Assembly: GCF_009796865.1 (NCBI RefSeq)
Contig: NZ_CP047028.1
Span: forward strand, 3,472,001-3,536,000
DNA from: Formosa sp. L2A11
GTDB lineage: Bacteria > Bacteroidota > Bacteroidia > Flavobacteriales > Flavobacteriaceae
Reading direction: 5' to 3'
Length of the DNA: 64,000 bases
Shown here piece after piece: positions 55,198 to 64,000 of this stretch. Both the position numbers and the translations under genes were made by a program. The notes below the pieces were generated by a model that was not told the DNA's origin, did no database searches, and saw nothing but the letters and a program-made list of their open reading frames with translations. Position 1 is the first letter of the stretch. Each line of letters opens with the position of its first letter.

Positions 55198-55650
55198 TTA
55201 GTTAGCTTGTGCAACTACTTCAAAAGGGAAATCTACTGTTACTTCACGGTGTAAACGTATTACGGCTTCGTATTTACCTAAACGTTTAACACTACCACCA
55301 ACTACAGTGATGAATTTTTTGTCGATAGCTTGACCTTCTTTAGCGATAGCTTCTGCAAGATCAATGTTATTTACAGATCCGAATAATTTATCTCCAGATC
55401 CAACTTTAGATGAAATTTTAATTTCTAAAGCTTTTAAAGCTTCAGCAATTACAGTTGCATCATCAACAATTTTCTTTTCTTTGAAAGCTCTTTGCTTTAA
55501 GTTCTCAGCTAATACTTTCCTAGAAGAAGGTGTTGCTAAAATAGCGCTCCCTTGAGGAATTAAAAAGTTTCTACCATAACCGTTCTTAACTGTTACAACA
55601 TCGTCTTTAAATCCTAAATTTTCAACGTCTTGTTTTAATATAAGTTCCAT
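55198..55650 (-). CDS. rplI: 50S ribosomal protein bL9
   Basis: A 150-residue L9 of standard size. MELILKQDVENLGFKDDVVT and VKNGYGRNFLIPQG form the N-terminal rRNA-binding domain, followed by the long helix and C-terminal domain. It is the last gene of the rpsF-rpsR-rplI operon, 13 bp after rpsR, and ends at the terminator 55144-55174. Confidence 0.97.
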   Translation of the reverse strand: MELILKQDVENLGFKDDVVTVKNGYGRNFLIPQGSAILATPSSRKVLAENLKQRAFKEKKIVDDATVIAEALKALEIKISSKVGSGDKLFGSVNNIDLAEAIAKEGQAIDKKFITVVGGSVKRLGKYEAVIRLHREVTVDFPFEVVAQAN

Positions 55651-55663
55651 TGTTATCGGTATT

Positions 55664-55960
55664 TTATTTTAATAAATCAGCTACATAAGGCATTAAAGCT
55701 AAGTGACGAGCTCTTTTTACAGCTACAGACACTTTTCTTTGATACTTTAAAGAAGTTCCTGTTAAACGACGAGGTAAAATTTTACCTTGTTCGTTTACAA
55801 ATCTTAATAACCAATCTGCGTCTTTATAATCCACATATTTGATTCCTGATTTTTTGAAACGACAATATTTTTTTTGCTTATTAGTTTCAATGTTTAAAGG
55901 CGTTAAGTATCTAATCTCACCGTCTTTTTTTCCTTTTGCTTGTTGTTCTATAGATGACAT
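55664..55960 (-). CDS. rpsR: 30S ribosomal protein bS18
   Basis: A 98-residue S18. [60 protein letters not shown] and [11 protein letters not shown] are the conserved core. It lies 2 bp downstream of rpsF and 13 bp upstream of rplI in the usual operon order. Confidence 0.97.
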   Translation of the reverse strand: MSSIEQQAKGKKDGEIRYLTPLNIETNKQKKYCRFKKSGIKYVDYKDADWLLRFVNEQGKILPRRLTGTSLKYQRKVSVAVKRARHLALMPYVADLLK

Positions 55961-55962
55961 AA

Positions 55963-56301
55963 TTACGCTTTTTGTTTTAATTTAGCTCTTCTTCTTTCTG
56001 CCCAAGCAACAGCGTGCTTGTCTAATTTTACAGTTAAGTAACGCATAAAACGTTCGTCACGTCTAAATTCCAACTCTAATGGAGTAATTACTTCTCCAGG
56101 TACAGTGAATTCAAATAAATGGTAAAAACCACTTTTTTTGTTTTGTATTGGGTAAGCTAATTTTTTTAGTCCCCAATCTTCTTTTGATATCATCTTAGCA
56201 CCGTTAGAAACAAGAAAGTCTTCGTATTTCTGTACTGTCTCCTTTATCTGTGTTTCAGATAAAACGGGATTTAAGATGAAAACAGCTTCATAATGATTCA
56301 T
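55963..56301 (-). CDS. rpsF: 30S ribosomal protein bS6
   Basis: A 113-residue S6 starting [16 protein letters not shown] and containing [19 protein letters not shown] and [15 protein letters not shown] sequence. The frame is open for 25 more codons upstream, but that part runs through the promoter, so the ATG at 56301 is the start. It is the first gene of the S6-S18-L9 operon. Confidence 0.96.
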   Translation of the reverse strand: MNHYEAVFILNPVLSETQIKETVQKYEDFLVSNGAKMISKEDWGLKKLAYPIQNKKSGFYHLFEFTVPGEVITPLELEFRRDERFMRYLTVKLDKHAVAWAERRRAKLKQKA

Positions 56302-56333
56302 ATTCAAATCTATTTTATTGTTAAAAATGGCTG

Positions 56334-56365
56334 CAAAAGTACTGATTATTATTAGATATAACAAA
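56334..56365 (-). promoter_or_regulatory. Promoter of the rpsF-rpsR-rplI operon
   Basis: Minus-strand TTTG (56362-56365), 20-nt spacer and TACTTTTG (56334-56341), about 33 nt upstream of the rpsF start. It matches the -33/-7 consensus exactly and confirms that the longer rpsF frame is not the gene. Confidence 0.8.
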
Positions 56366-56445
56366 CATGTTTTCAATTAATTTAAATACTCTTTATATAT
56401 AGACCACTCGACGAACGACACAAATATTCACTTTATCGATATTTC

Positions 56446-56477
56446 TTTGTTTTTTATCCGATTTATTTGTACTATTG
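56446..56477 (+). promoter_or_regulatory. Promoter of the LytTR regulator gene
   Basis: TTTG (56446-56449), 20-nt spacer and TACTATTG (56470-56477), one mismatch from the -7 consensus, about 26 nt upstream of the start codon. Confidence 0.5.
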
Positions 56478-56502
56478 TCGATAACTTAACCTAAAATAAT
56501 TA

Positions 56503-57204
56503 ATGTTTATGACTTTAAACTGTGTAGTAGTAGATGACTCGGCAATTCAGCGGTTGTCCATAGTGAAGTTGATAGAAAATCACCCTGCTCTTAACCTAAT
56601 TGCAGAATATAGTAGTGCACTTGAAACCAAAAACGGTTTAAACACACATAAAGTAGACCTTATCTTTTTAGATATTGAGATGCCAGTACTTAATGGTTTC
56701 GAACTTCTTGATGTTTTAAATAATAAACCCCAAATTATTTTTGTTACAGGTAAAACAGAATATGCTTTTAAGGCCTTTAATTATGATGCTACAGATTACC
56801 TTAAAAAGCCTATTACGCGAGAACGTTTTATGATTGCTGTAGATAAAGCTATAGAACAACACAAGTTAAAATTAGACTTTAGCGAAGCTGAAGGTGAACA
56901 TATTTTCGTAAAAAGTAATCTTAAAAAACGTAAAGTATATATTAACGACATTAAATGGATTGAAGCTCTTGGTGATTACGTTAAGCTAGTTACCGAAGAA
57001 AACAGCTTAGTTGTACTCTCTACAATGAAAGCTTTTGAACAAGAACTTCCAGAAGGCAAGTTTTTAAGAATTCATAAATCTTATATCGTTAATCTAGATA
57101 AAATTGACAGATTTAATAGTAAAAATGTTGAAGTTGGCTCTTTCGAAATCCCTCTAAGTCGAAACAAAAAAACACAACTTATAGATGCTTTAAATAGTAT
57201 TTAA
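56503..57204 (+). CDS. LytTR-family response regulator
   Basis: A 233-residue regulator with a receiver domain (CVVVDDSAIQR; phospho-Asp in LIFLDIEMPVLNGFELL) and a LytTR DNA-binding domain (HIFVKSNLKKRKVYINDIKW, FLRIHKSYIVNLDKIDRF). ATG at 56503 and ATG at 56509 are both possible starts. No sensor kinase gene is adjacent, so its partner is elsewhere. It overlaps the convergent priA gene by 4 bp. Confidence 0.92.
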   Translation: MFMTLNCVVVDDSAIQRLSIVKLIENHPALNLIAEYSSALETKNGLNTHKVDLIFLDIEMPVLNGFELLDVLNNKPQIIFVTGKTEYAFKAFNYDATDYLKKPITRERFMIAVDKAIEQHKLKLDFSEAEGEHIFVKSNLKKRKVYINDIKWIEALGDYVKLVTEENSLVVLSTMKAFEQELPEGKFLRIHKSYIVNLDKIDRFNSKNVEVGSFEIPLSRNKKTQLIDALNSI

Positions 57205-59654
57205 TACGCATCTACATTTATTATTAGTCTTACAGACCTAAAATCTTTTACACTATTAAAGCTATTGTTTATTCTAACAATGGCTTTTTTTGTACCTCCT
57301 AACGACTGTTTTTGAGGTATTTTTAAAAGAATATTTTTATGAAACTGATTTCTAATTCTAGCTACTGGCGGATCTACAGGTCCTAAAACATAATCTCCAA
57401 ATACTTGTCTTAAAGCCTTACCTAACCAAACAGAAGCAACATTTACACGGTTAAAATCTTTATGCTTTAACGTTACACGAATTAATCGATAAACTGGCGG
57501 ATATTTAAAGTTATAGCGCTCATCCATTTGCTCCTTATACATCGCTGCATAATTATTTGTAGAGACTTGCTGTAATATATTATGAAACGGATTATACGTT
57601 TGTATAAGTACTTTACCTTGTTTTTTTGTTCGTCCGGCACGACCAGACACTTGCGACAATAATTGATAACTACGTTCGTGTGCTCTAAAATCGGGGAAGT
57701 TTAACAAATTATCTGCATTCATAATCCCAACCAAAGCAACATTTCTAAAATCTAATCCTTTAGTTAGCATTTGTGTCCCCACAAGAATATCCATTTCTTG
57801 TTGCTCGAAGGCTGTAATTATTTTTTCGTAACCGTATTTACCACGCGTGGTATCTAAATCCATACGTCCTACTTTATGATTTGGAAACAGTGCTTTAACC
57901 TCCTCCTCTATTTGCTCGGTTCCAAAACCTTTACTATCTATAGTTGTATCTCCACAAGCCTGACATTTTTGTTGCATTGCCATGTGGTATCCGCAATAAT
58001 GACAACGTAATTGATTCCGGTAACTGTGATACGTTAAACTAACATCGCAATTGGGACATTGTGGCGAGTGACCGCATGTTTTACACTCTACAATTGGCGA
58101 AAACCCACGTCGGTTCTGAAATAAGATAATCTGATGTCCTTCTTCTAAGGTTTCAGCCATAACTTCAATCATTCTATCGCTAAAATGACCTTTCATGCGT
58201 TTCCGTTTTTGCTTATCCTTAATATCTACCAATTCAATATCAGGCATTAATACATTATTGTAACGCTTTGTAATTTCTACTAAACCATACTTACCTTGCT
58301 GTACATTAAAATAGCTTTCTAAACTTGGCGTAGCCGATCCTAATAATGTTTTTGTTTGGTGCAAATGTGCTAAAACAACAGCTGTATCTCTGGCATGATA
58401 ACGTGGTGCCGGATCGAATTGCTTAAAAGATTGCTCGTGTTCTTCATCTATAATAATTAATCCGAGCGATTTAAACGGTAAAAATATAGAAGAACGCGCT
58501 CCTAAAATAATTTGAGCTTTTGAAGAATTAGACAAGACATTATTCCACACCTCAACACGTTCGTGAGCAGAGTATTTAGAATGAAAAACCGCAACTTGAT
58601 CTCCAAAATAATTCTGAAGTCTATTTACAAGCTGTGTTGTTAATGCAATTTCTGGTAACAAATACAAAACTTGTTTTCCCGTTTTTATAACATCTTCAAT
58701 AAGTTTTACATACACTTCTGTTTTTCCAGATGAAGTAACTCCATGAAGTAAAGTAACTTGATGTGTTTCAAAAGTTGCTTTTATTTGACGTAAAGCTTCT
58801 GTTTGTTCTTCATTTAATACTTTTGAAGCTTCAACAACATCTCCGTTATATTCTACACGATCTGTTTGAATAAAATATTCGTCTAAAACAGATTTATCTA
58901 TTAACGACTTTATAATACTGTTAGAAGCGCAACTAGCTTCTGCTAATTCTGAAACCTTTATCGGCTTTTTGGTTTTTGCAGATAATTGAAACAAATTCAT
59001 AACCACATCGCGTTGCTTTGGCGCACGACTTAGGTCTTCCATTAACGTTTTTAAACCGTCTTGTGTGGTGTGTTCGTTTTTAAGTTTTACGTATTTAACC
59101 AATTTAGGTTTATACTTTTCAAACACTTCTTCTTCTACAACAATAGCTTCTTTTTCTAACAGACGCTTAATAACAGGAAATACCTGTTTTTTATCAACTA
59201 TATCTACAATATCTTGAATTCTCAAAGACGATTGATGCTGTAATGCTTCATAAATTAAAAACTCATCATCTTTTAAATCAGTATCCTTTATAACAACTTT
59301 AGTATTCTTACTTATTAAGGTTTCACTTTCTAGAATAAATGCATTTGGCAAGGCTGCACGCATAACATCTCCTACAGCGCATAAATAATAGTTTGCCATC
59401 CAATCCCAAAGTTTTAATTGGATTTCTGTAACAACTGGATATTCATCTAAAATTTGTTGAATCTGTTTTGCCTCATAAGCAACTGGCGGATTATTATGTA
59501 TACTTTTTACAATTGCTGTATACACTTTAGTTTTTCCAAAAGGCACAGCCACGCGCATTCCGGGTTTAATAAAACCAGACTCTGCCTCTGTAATTACATA
59601 CGTAAACAGATTCTCTACAGGTATAGGAAGTATAACATCTATAAAATGAAGCAT
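57201..59654 (-). CDS. priA: Primosomal protein N' (replication restart helicase)
   Basis: An 817-residue PriA helicase that reloads the replisome at stalled forks. The N-terminal domain begins FIDVILPIPVENLFTYVI. Walker A is in GVTSSGKTEVYVKL, the DEEH box in IIDEEHEQSFKQ, and the zinc-binding insertion has eight Cys (CKTCGHSPQCPNC and CHYCGY, then CQACG). Motif VI is QVSGRAGR. Length is normal. It is the last gene of a probable operon running from the YrdC gene through nadC and the YihY gene, 3 bp after the latter. Confidence 0.96.
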   Translation of the reverse strand: MLHFIDVILPIPVENLFTYVITEAESGFIKPGMRVAVPFGKTKVYTAIVKSIHNNPPVAYEAKQIQQILDEYPVVTEIQLKLWDWMANYYLCAVGDVMRAALPNAFILESETLISKNTKVVIKDTDLKDDEFLIYEALQHQSSLRIQDIVDIVDKKQVFPVIKRLLEKEAIVVEEEVFEKYKPKLVKYVKLKNEHTTQDGLKTLMEDLSRAPKQRDVVMNLFQLSAKTKKPIKVSELAEASCASNSIIKSLIDKSVLDEYFIQTDRVEYNGDVVEASKVLNEEQTEALRQIKATFETHQVTLLHGVTSSGKTEVYVKLIEDVIKTGKQVLYLLPEIALTTQLVNRLQNYFGDQVAVFHSKYSAHERVEVWNNVLSNSSKAQIILGARSSIFLPFKSLGLIIIDEEHEQSFKQFDPAPRYHARDTAVVLAHLHQTKTLLGSATPSLESYFNVQQGKYGLVEITKRYNNVLMPDIELVDIKDKQKRKRMKGHFSDRMIEVMAETLEEGHQIILFQNRRGFSPIVECKTCGHSPQCPNCDVSLTYHSYRNQLRCHYCGYHMAMQQKCQACGDTTIDSKGFGTEQIEEEVKALFPNHKVGRMDLDTTRGKYGYEKIITAFEQQEMDILVGTQMLTKGLDFRNVALVGIMNADNLLNFPDFRAHERSYQLLSQVSGRAGRTKKQGKVLIQTYNPFHNILQQVSTNNYAAMYKEQMDERYNFKYPPVYRLIRVTLKHKDFNRVNVASVWLGKALRQVFGDYVLGPVDPPVARIRNQFHKNILLKIPQKQSLGGTKKAIVRINNSFNSVKDFRSVRLIINVDAY

Positions 59655-59657
59655 AAA

Positions 59658-60599
59658 TTAGCAGCTTTTGTGTAATTGGCGCAAGGACACATTTAATTCA
59701 TAACCCAACAAAATAATATTTGCATTTAACCACAAATAAAACATTAAAATAAGTAATGCTCCAATAGAACCGTAAAGTTCGTTATATTTTGAAAACTGCT
59801 CTATATATATCCCAAAGAAATAAGATACACATGCAATTAATAAAGTAGTTAATAATGCGCCTACAGAGAAAAAACGACTATCTCTACCTTGTCGTGTACC
59901 AAAATAATACAATGTCGCTGTAGACAGATAAATCATGATTATTCCGAAAATATATTTTGAAATATTCACTAAAACAATACTACTATCGCCAACCTCTACA
60001 CCTCTGTGCGATAAAGTATCAAACAATCTTCCAAGAATATATATTTCTACAAAACCAAAAACGGCAACAGTAACAACAACCAAAAAACTTAGAATTAAAG
60101 AGACGCCTAAAGCATATAAATATTGTCTAAACACATTTCTTGAAAGTTCTGAATGGTATGAGTTTTCGAATGCAGAAAACACAGCATTAACACCATTAGC
60201 CATTAAAAATATAGATAATAAAAATACAGTAGATAATAATCCACCACGCTCTGAACGGTCTATATTTTCGAAAATATTTTTAAAGAAAAAATCTGATGTT
60301 GTTGGCGGTAAAAATGATTCTAGAAAGTCTAAAAATTCTAATTTAAATCCAGCTATTGGAATATGCGGAATTAAGATTAAAATAAATAACAAGAACGGAA
60401 AAATAGCCATAAAGAAGTTAAACGCAATCGCACTCGCTCTAGACGTTAATGCGCCTTTTAAAAGACCTATAGTATACAACTCTAATAAATCGTAAATAGA
60501 TAAACCTTCTAAACCTGGTAATCTTATGGTTTTAAAAAACTTAACGACTAAGTTTACTACCGGAATTTTAGCTAGTTTATCCTCTATAGGTTTCGTCAT
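59658..60599 (-). CDS. YihY/BrkB-family membrane protein
   Basis: A 313-residue inner membrane protein with about six membrane spans, including ASAIAFNFFMAIFPFLLFIL and SIGALLILMFYLWLNANIIL with the LLGYELN end typical of the family. The function of the YihY/BrkB family is not settled; the name ribonuclease BN is a misnomer. It lies 1 bp after nadC and 3 bp before priA. Confidence 0.9.
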   Translation of the reverse strand: MTKPIEDKLAKIPVVNLVVKFFKTIRLPGLEGLSIYDLLELYTIGLLKGALTSRASAIAFNFFMAIFPFLLFILILIPHIPIAGFKLEFLDFLESFLPPTTSDFFFKNIFENIDRSERGGLLSTVFLLSIFLMANGVNAVFSAFENSYHSELSRNVFRQYLYALGVSLILSFLVVVTVAVFGFVEIYILGRLFDTLSHRGVEVGDSSIVLVNISKYIFGIIMIYLSTATLYYFGTRQGRDSRFFSVGALLTTLLIACVSYFFGIYIEQFSKYNELYGSIGALLILMFYLWLNANIILLGYELNVSLRQLHKSC

Positions 60600-60600
60600 A

Positions 60601-61458
60601 TTAGACCGCTTTCAGACTTAAATCCATGTTATAAACAGAATGTGTTAAGGCTCCAGAAGAAATGCAATTTACACCGCATTCTGCATACTTACGAAGTGTG
60701 TCTTCGTTAATTCCTCCAGAAGATTCTGTGTAACAACTGTCTCCAATCATCTTAACAGCAGTCTTTGTATCCTCGTAATTAAAATTATCTATTAAAATAC
60801 GATACACACCACCGTTTTGAAGGATTTCTTCTATTTCTTTAAGGTCTCTAGCTTCAACAATAATTTTTAAATCTTTGTTGTTTTCTTTTAAATAGGCTTT
60901 TGTTTTAGTAATCGCCGCAGTAATACCTCCAGCAAAATCAATGTGATTATCTTTAAGCATAATCATGTCGTACAAAGCGAATCTATGATTTTCTCCACCT
61001 CCTATTTTAACCGCCCATTTTTCTAATGCACGAATTCCAGGTGTTGTTTTTCTAGTATCTAAAATTTTAGTTCCAGTACCTTCTAATAAATCTACATACG
61101 ATTTTGTTTTTGTAGCAATTGCACTCATACGTTGCATTGCATTTAAAACTAAACGTTCTGCTTTTAATATAGATTGAGAAGCACCTGCTACATAAAATAC
61201 AATATCTCCATATTTTACTTCTGCACCATCTTCTATTAACCTTTCAATTTTTAAATCACTATCAATATAGTTAAAGACTTGTTTAGCAAATTCTACACCA
61301 GCGATAATACCCTCTTCTTTAACTAGCAATTTAGCTTTTCCTTGGGCTGATTTAGGGATACATGCTAAAGAACTGTGATCTCCATCTCCAACATCTTCTC
61401 GCACCGCATTACTTATAATGCCTTCTATTTCTTTATCAAATTGAATCTTACTAATCAT
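60601..61458 (-). CDS. nadC: Nicotinate-nucleotide pyrophosphorylase
   Basis: A 285-residue quinolinate phosphoribosyltransferase, which makes nicotinate mononucleotide from quinolinate and PRPP in NAD synthesis. The motifs ILDTRKTTPGIRALEKWAV and KIGGGENHRFALYDMIMLKD, LIDNFNYED and ESSGGI are all present. It lies between the YrdC and YihY genes in a compact minus-strand unit. Confidence 0.96.
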   Translation of the reverse strand: MISKIQFDKEIEGIISNAVREDVGDGDHSSLACIPKSAQGKAKLLVKEEGIIAGVEFAKQVFNYIDSDLKIERLIEDGAEVKYGDIVFYVAGASQSILKAERLVLNAMQRMSAIATKTKSYVDLLEGTGTKILDTRKTTPGIRALEKWAVKIGGGENHRFALYDMIMLKDNHIDFAGGITAAITKTKAYLKENNKDLKIIVEARDLKEIEEILQNGGVYRILIDNFNYEDTKTAVKMIGDSCYTESSGGINEDTLRKYAECGVNCISSGALTHSVYNMDLSLKAV

Positions 61459-61515
61459 AAAAATTGTTTGTTGCTAAATTACTAATTGCGGATTAAAACC
61501 GATAAAAAAAATCAA

Positions 61516-62136
61516 TTAAAAAATCTCTATACTTCCTTTTCCTTCTCTAATAATTTCTGGTTCGTCTTGAGAAAAATCGATTACCGTAGACGCCTGATTA
61601 TCTCCATAACCTCCATCTACAACCAAATCGACTAAATTATCCCATTTTTCATGTATTAACTCAGGGTCTGTTGTATATTCTAAAACCTCATCTTCATCTC
61701 TAATAGATGTCGATACAATTGGATTTCCTAATGCTTTTACTATTTCTAAGGCAATTTTATTATTAGGCACACGAATACCAACCGTTTTCTTTTTCTTAAA
61801 TGCAGAAGGCAATGTTTTCGCTCCAGGCAAAATAAAAGTATATGGTCCAGGCAAAGCACGCTTCAAAATTTTAAACGTAGAAGTGTCTATTTGCTTCACA
61901 TAATCACTTAAATTACTTAAATCATAGCAAATAAAGGAAAAGTTAGCTTTTTCCAACTTCACACCTTTTATTCTTGCTATACGTTCTAAAGCTTTATTAT
62001 TTGTAATATCACACCCCAAACCATAAACCGTATCGGTTGGATAAATAATTAGTCCACCACGTTTTAAAACCTCAACAACCTTCTTAATCTCCTTAGGGTT
62101 TGGATTTTCTTCGTAAATTTTTATAAACTCAGCCAT
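61516..62136 (-). CDS. YrdC/Sua5-family threonylcarbamoyladenylate synthase
   Basis: A 206-residue single-domain protein: GGLIIYPTDTVYGLGCDITN, KGVKLEKANFSFICYDLSNL, LPGPYTFILPG and GIRVPNNKIAL, STSIRDEDEVL. This is the YrdC fold that makes threonylcarbamoyl-AMP for t6A37 of tRNA. There is no C-terminal Sua5 domain, so it is of the short (TsaC/YciO-like) type; a paralogue with another role cannot be excluded. It is the first gene of the unit with nadC, the YihY gene and priA. Confidence 0.87.
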   Translation of the reverse strand: MAEFIKIYEENPNPKEIKKVVEVLKRGGLIIYPTDTVYGLGCDITNNKALERIARIKGVKLEKANFSFICYDLSNLSDYVKQIDTSTFKILKRALPGPYTFILPGAKTLPSAFKKKKTVGIRVPNNKIALEIVKALGNPIVSTSIRDEDEVLEYTTDPELIHEKWDNLVDLVVDGGYGDNQASTVIDFSQDEPEIIREGKGSIEIF

Positions 62137-62183
62137 AATAACTATATTGTAGAATCGTTTTACAAAGTAATTAATATTTTATA

Positions 62184-63047
62184 ATGAAACCTATTAAATC
62201 CTTAATCATCCTACTATTAATTGTAGTTTCGAATTACTCATGTACTTCGGACTCCAATTCTGATAGCACCGATTTTGTAGATTTAGAGGCTAAAGTTGAA
62301 ACAAATGTTTCTTATGGCGATCATGAATCCCAGACTTACGACATTTATTTACCTGCACATCGCGACATTGATACTAAAACTTTAATTCTAGTTCATGGCG
62401 GCGGTTGGACTTCTGGCGATAAAGCGGATATGAATGATTTTGTTGAATTAATTCAAAAAGATTTACCAAATCTTGCCATTCTAAACATGAATTATCGCTT
62501 GGCAGACGATACTAGTGAAGCTTATCCCATGCAAATAAACGATATTACTGCAGTGGTAAATCAATTTAATGCCAACATAAATGATTATCAAATTTCTAGC
62601 GATTTCGGATTTATTGGCACAAGCGCTGGTGCACATTTAGCCATGTTATGGAGTTACGCCTTTAACGAGAACCAACAAGCAAAAATGGTATGTAGTATTG
62701 TAGGGCCTACAAATTTTACAGACCCTGAATATTTAGAAAACGTAGATTCGGAAATTTCACTATTATTAACTCACGTATACGGTTTAGAATTATCTACAGC
62801 GTTTTTAGAAAAAGTAAGCCCATACCATCAAGTTACGGAAGACGCACCTCCTACTATTTTATTTTACGGCGGAAAAGACGATTTAGTTCCTACATCTCAA
62901 GGCGCTATGCTACAAAGTAAATTACAAGACTTAGGCGTTATGCACGAATACACATTATATCCCGAAGAAGGCCACGGCTGGACCGGAATAGAATTGCTAG
63001 ACACTTGGTCTAAACTAAAAACGTTTATTGGAGCGCATTTAGAGTAA
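62184..63047 (+). CDS. Alpha/beta-hydrolase lipoprotein
   Basis: A 287-residue esterase-like lipoprotein with lipobox SNYSC. The oxyanion motif HGGGWTSGDK, nucleophile GTSAGAHLAML (Ser), GGKDDLVP (Asp) and EEGHGW (His) show a complete triad. It is related to the secreted esterase of the polysaccharide locus (2138-3100) but anchored to a membrane and at a distant site. The substrate is unknown. It is divergent from the YrdC gene. Confidence 0.87.
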   Translation: MKPIKSLIILLLIVVSNYSCTSDSNSDSTDFVDLEAKVETNVSYGDHESQTYDIYLPAHRDIDTKTLILVHGGGWTSGDKADMNDFVELIQKDLPNLAILNMNYRLADDTSEAYPMQINDITAVVNQFNANINDYQISSDFGFIGTSAGAHLAMLWSYAFNENQQAKMVCSIVGPTNFTDPEYLENVDSEISLLLTHVYGLELSTAFLEKVSPYHQVTEDAPPTILFYGGKDDLVPTSQGAMLQSKLQDLGVMHEYTLYPEEGHGWTGIELLDTWSKLKTFIGAHLE

Positions 63048-63170
63048 TTTACATCTGTTTTATTACAATTGCCTTATTGAATTTATATTGGTATCCCGCA
63101 AACAAAGCACAAAATAACATTACGTCATCCTGAACTTATTTCTGTATTCCACAAACATTTAAACATAAAA

Positions 63171-63203
63171 AATGTGACCATAAACAGTGCTCATGATCAC
63201 ATT
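63171..63203. terminator. Terminator between convergent genes
   Basis: Arms AATGTGA (63171-63177) and TCACATT (63197-63203), with CAT/ATG pairing inside after one mismatch. It lies between the hydrolase stop and the helicase stop. The T runs are weak. Confidence 0.45.
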
Positions 63204-63259
63204 ATATATTTTGTTTAAACATTGAAACTTACAACATTTAAAAAGTATAATTACAGGAC

Positions 63260-64000
63260 TTATCCTATAACCTCTAATTTAGCAAAACGAAGTAATAGTT
63301 TTTTATTACCACCGTTTTCAAATTTTATTTCGGCTTTTGTATCTGCGCCTACACCTTCAATTTTTAAAACTTCTCCTTTACCAAAACGTAAATGCTTAAC
63401 AATGTTTCCGGCTGCTAATTTATTATCGAATAAATTACCTCCTTCTACTGCTGCACTTGTTTGAGTAACAGGTTTTAAATTTTTAGCAATTTTAGTCGGA
63501 GCTTTTTCTGGGCCTTTTAATTTTGTAACTCCTTTTTTCTGAATAGGTAATTGTTTAGCTGGTTTAAAACGAATGTTTCTATTAGGCACATCGTCTCCAA
63601 AAATATTAGCATCTAACATCGGGTTCATTCTACGCTCTTCAATAGGCGTTAAAATATCCAGATATTGTTCGTCGATTTCCTGAATAAAACGACTAGGATC
63701 TGAATCTACTAATTTTCCCCAACGGTATCTAGATATAGCATACGTTAAATATGCTTGCTTTTCTGCGCGTGTTAAAGCCACATAAAATAAACGTCGTTCT
63801 TCCTCTAGTTCACTTCGAGTATTCATACTCATAGCACTTGGGAATAAATCTTCCTCTAGCCCTACAATAAATACATATGGGAATTCTAATCCTTTTGCTA
63901 AGTGAATTGTCATTAACGCTACACGATCGTCTTCTCCAGTATCATTATCTAAATCGGTTGCTAATGCAACGTCTTCTAAAAATTCGGTTAAAGATCCTGT
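63260..64000 (-). CDS. UvrD/PcrA-type DNA helicase (3' part)
   Basis: The last 246 codons of a superfamily 1A helicase whose 5' part lies beyond the right edge. The frame stays open to position 64000. Visible: ALMTIHLAKGLEFPYVFIVG (motif V), LEEERRLFYVALTRAEKQAY (motif VI), and a C-terminal Tudor-like domain, GNIVKHLRFGKGEVLKIEGV, which in PcrA/UvrD binds RNA polymerase. It acts in nucleotide excision repair and removal of stalled polymerase. The ATG at 63911-63913 is internal, not the start. Confidence 0.93.
   Translation of the reverse strand, partial: TGSLTEFLEDVALATDLDNDTGEDDRVALMTIHLAKGLEFPYVFIVGLEEDLFPSAMSMNTRSELEEERRLFYVALTRAEKQAYLTYAISRYRWGKLVDSDPSRFIQEIDEQYLDILTPIEERRMNPMLDANIFGDDVPNRNIRFKPAKQLPIQKKGVTKLKGPEKAPTKIAKNLKPVTQTSAAVEGGNLFDNKLAAGNIVKHLRFGKGEVLKIEGVGADTKAEIKFENGGNKKLLLRFAKLEVIG

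Noticed and set aside
59935..60495. Plus-strand 186-codon ORF
   Set aside because: Antisense shadow of the YihY/BrkB gene; Lys/Asn-rich with no domain.

Overview
The window is a stretch of an AT-rich (roughly one third G+C) Bacteroidetes chromosome, almost certainly a marine member of the Flavobacteriaceae. The evidence is a polysaccharide utilization locus run by a hybrid two-component system, a type IX secretion sorting domain, -7/-33 promoters of the TAnnTTTG/TTTG kind, few visible Shine-Dalgarno sites, families found mainly in this phylum (DUF4290, DKNYY, a DUF6495-like protein), and a MurA with Asp in place of the fosfomycin-target Cys.

Layout. 1-10.5 kb is the end of a polysaccharide utilization locus, all on the minus strand: GH95 (5' end only), an S1 sulfatase, an alpha/beta-hydrolase esterase, GH3, and the hybrid sensor/AraC regulator. 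Three 41-bp sites, each with two AT-rich 10-mers exactly 21 bp apart, lie upstream of the GH95, sulfatase and GH3 genes and look like the regulator's operators. 11-28 kb is mixed chromosome: a metallo-beta-lactamase-fold hydrolase with an EF-hand tail, an M20 amidohydrolase, an operon encoding a homologue of the Leptospira protein LipL32, a SIMPL protein and a duplicated membrane protein, a TPR histidine kinase with its LuxR-type regulator, several secreted hypotheticals, and a secreted ELWxxDGT-repeat protein.

28.8-35.8 kb is an accessory island. A tyrosine recombinase heads a run of short genes separated by imperfect palindromic elements that end in GTTG and begin in CAAC or TAAC. The genes include a TIR-domain protein, a chimeric gene remnant and a two-gene module. 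A decayed IS91-like element, with its own broken tyrosine recombinase, interrupts the run. The island ends at the 3' end of tRNA-Met(CAT). It resembles an integron-type cassette array, but the integrase lacks the IntI-specific insertion. This is the most interesting region of the window.

36-64 kb is conserved housekeeping sequence: a START-domain protein, a class IV aminotransferase, YqgE, HU, fmt, recQ, an AAA ATPase, DUF493, DUF4290, murA, a YceI/porin/YceI group, a thioredoxin-fold protein, hisS, an ABC permease, rpsF-rpsR-rplI, a LytTR regulator, priA, a YihY protein, nadC, a YrdC protein, an esterase lipoprotein and the 3' part of a UvrD/PcrA helicase. Inside this part, 49.2-51.0 kb is a gene-poor stretch with the remains of a large PKD/Ig-like surface protein.

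Limits: all family calls come from reading motifs, without database searches. Start codons were re-chosen where the longest frame began at an implausible TTG or GTG.
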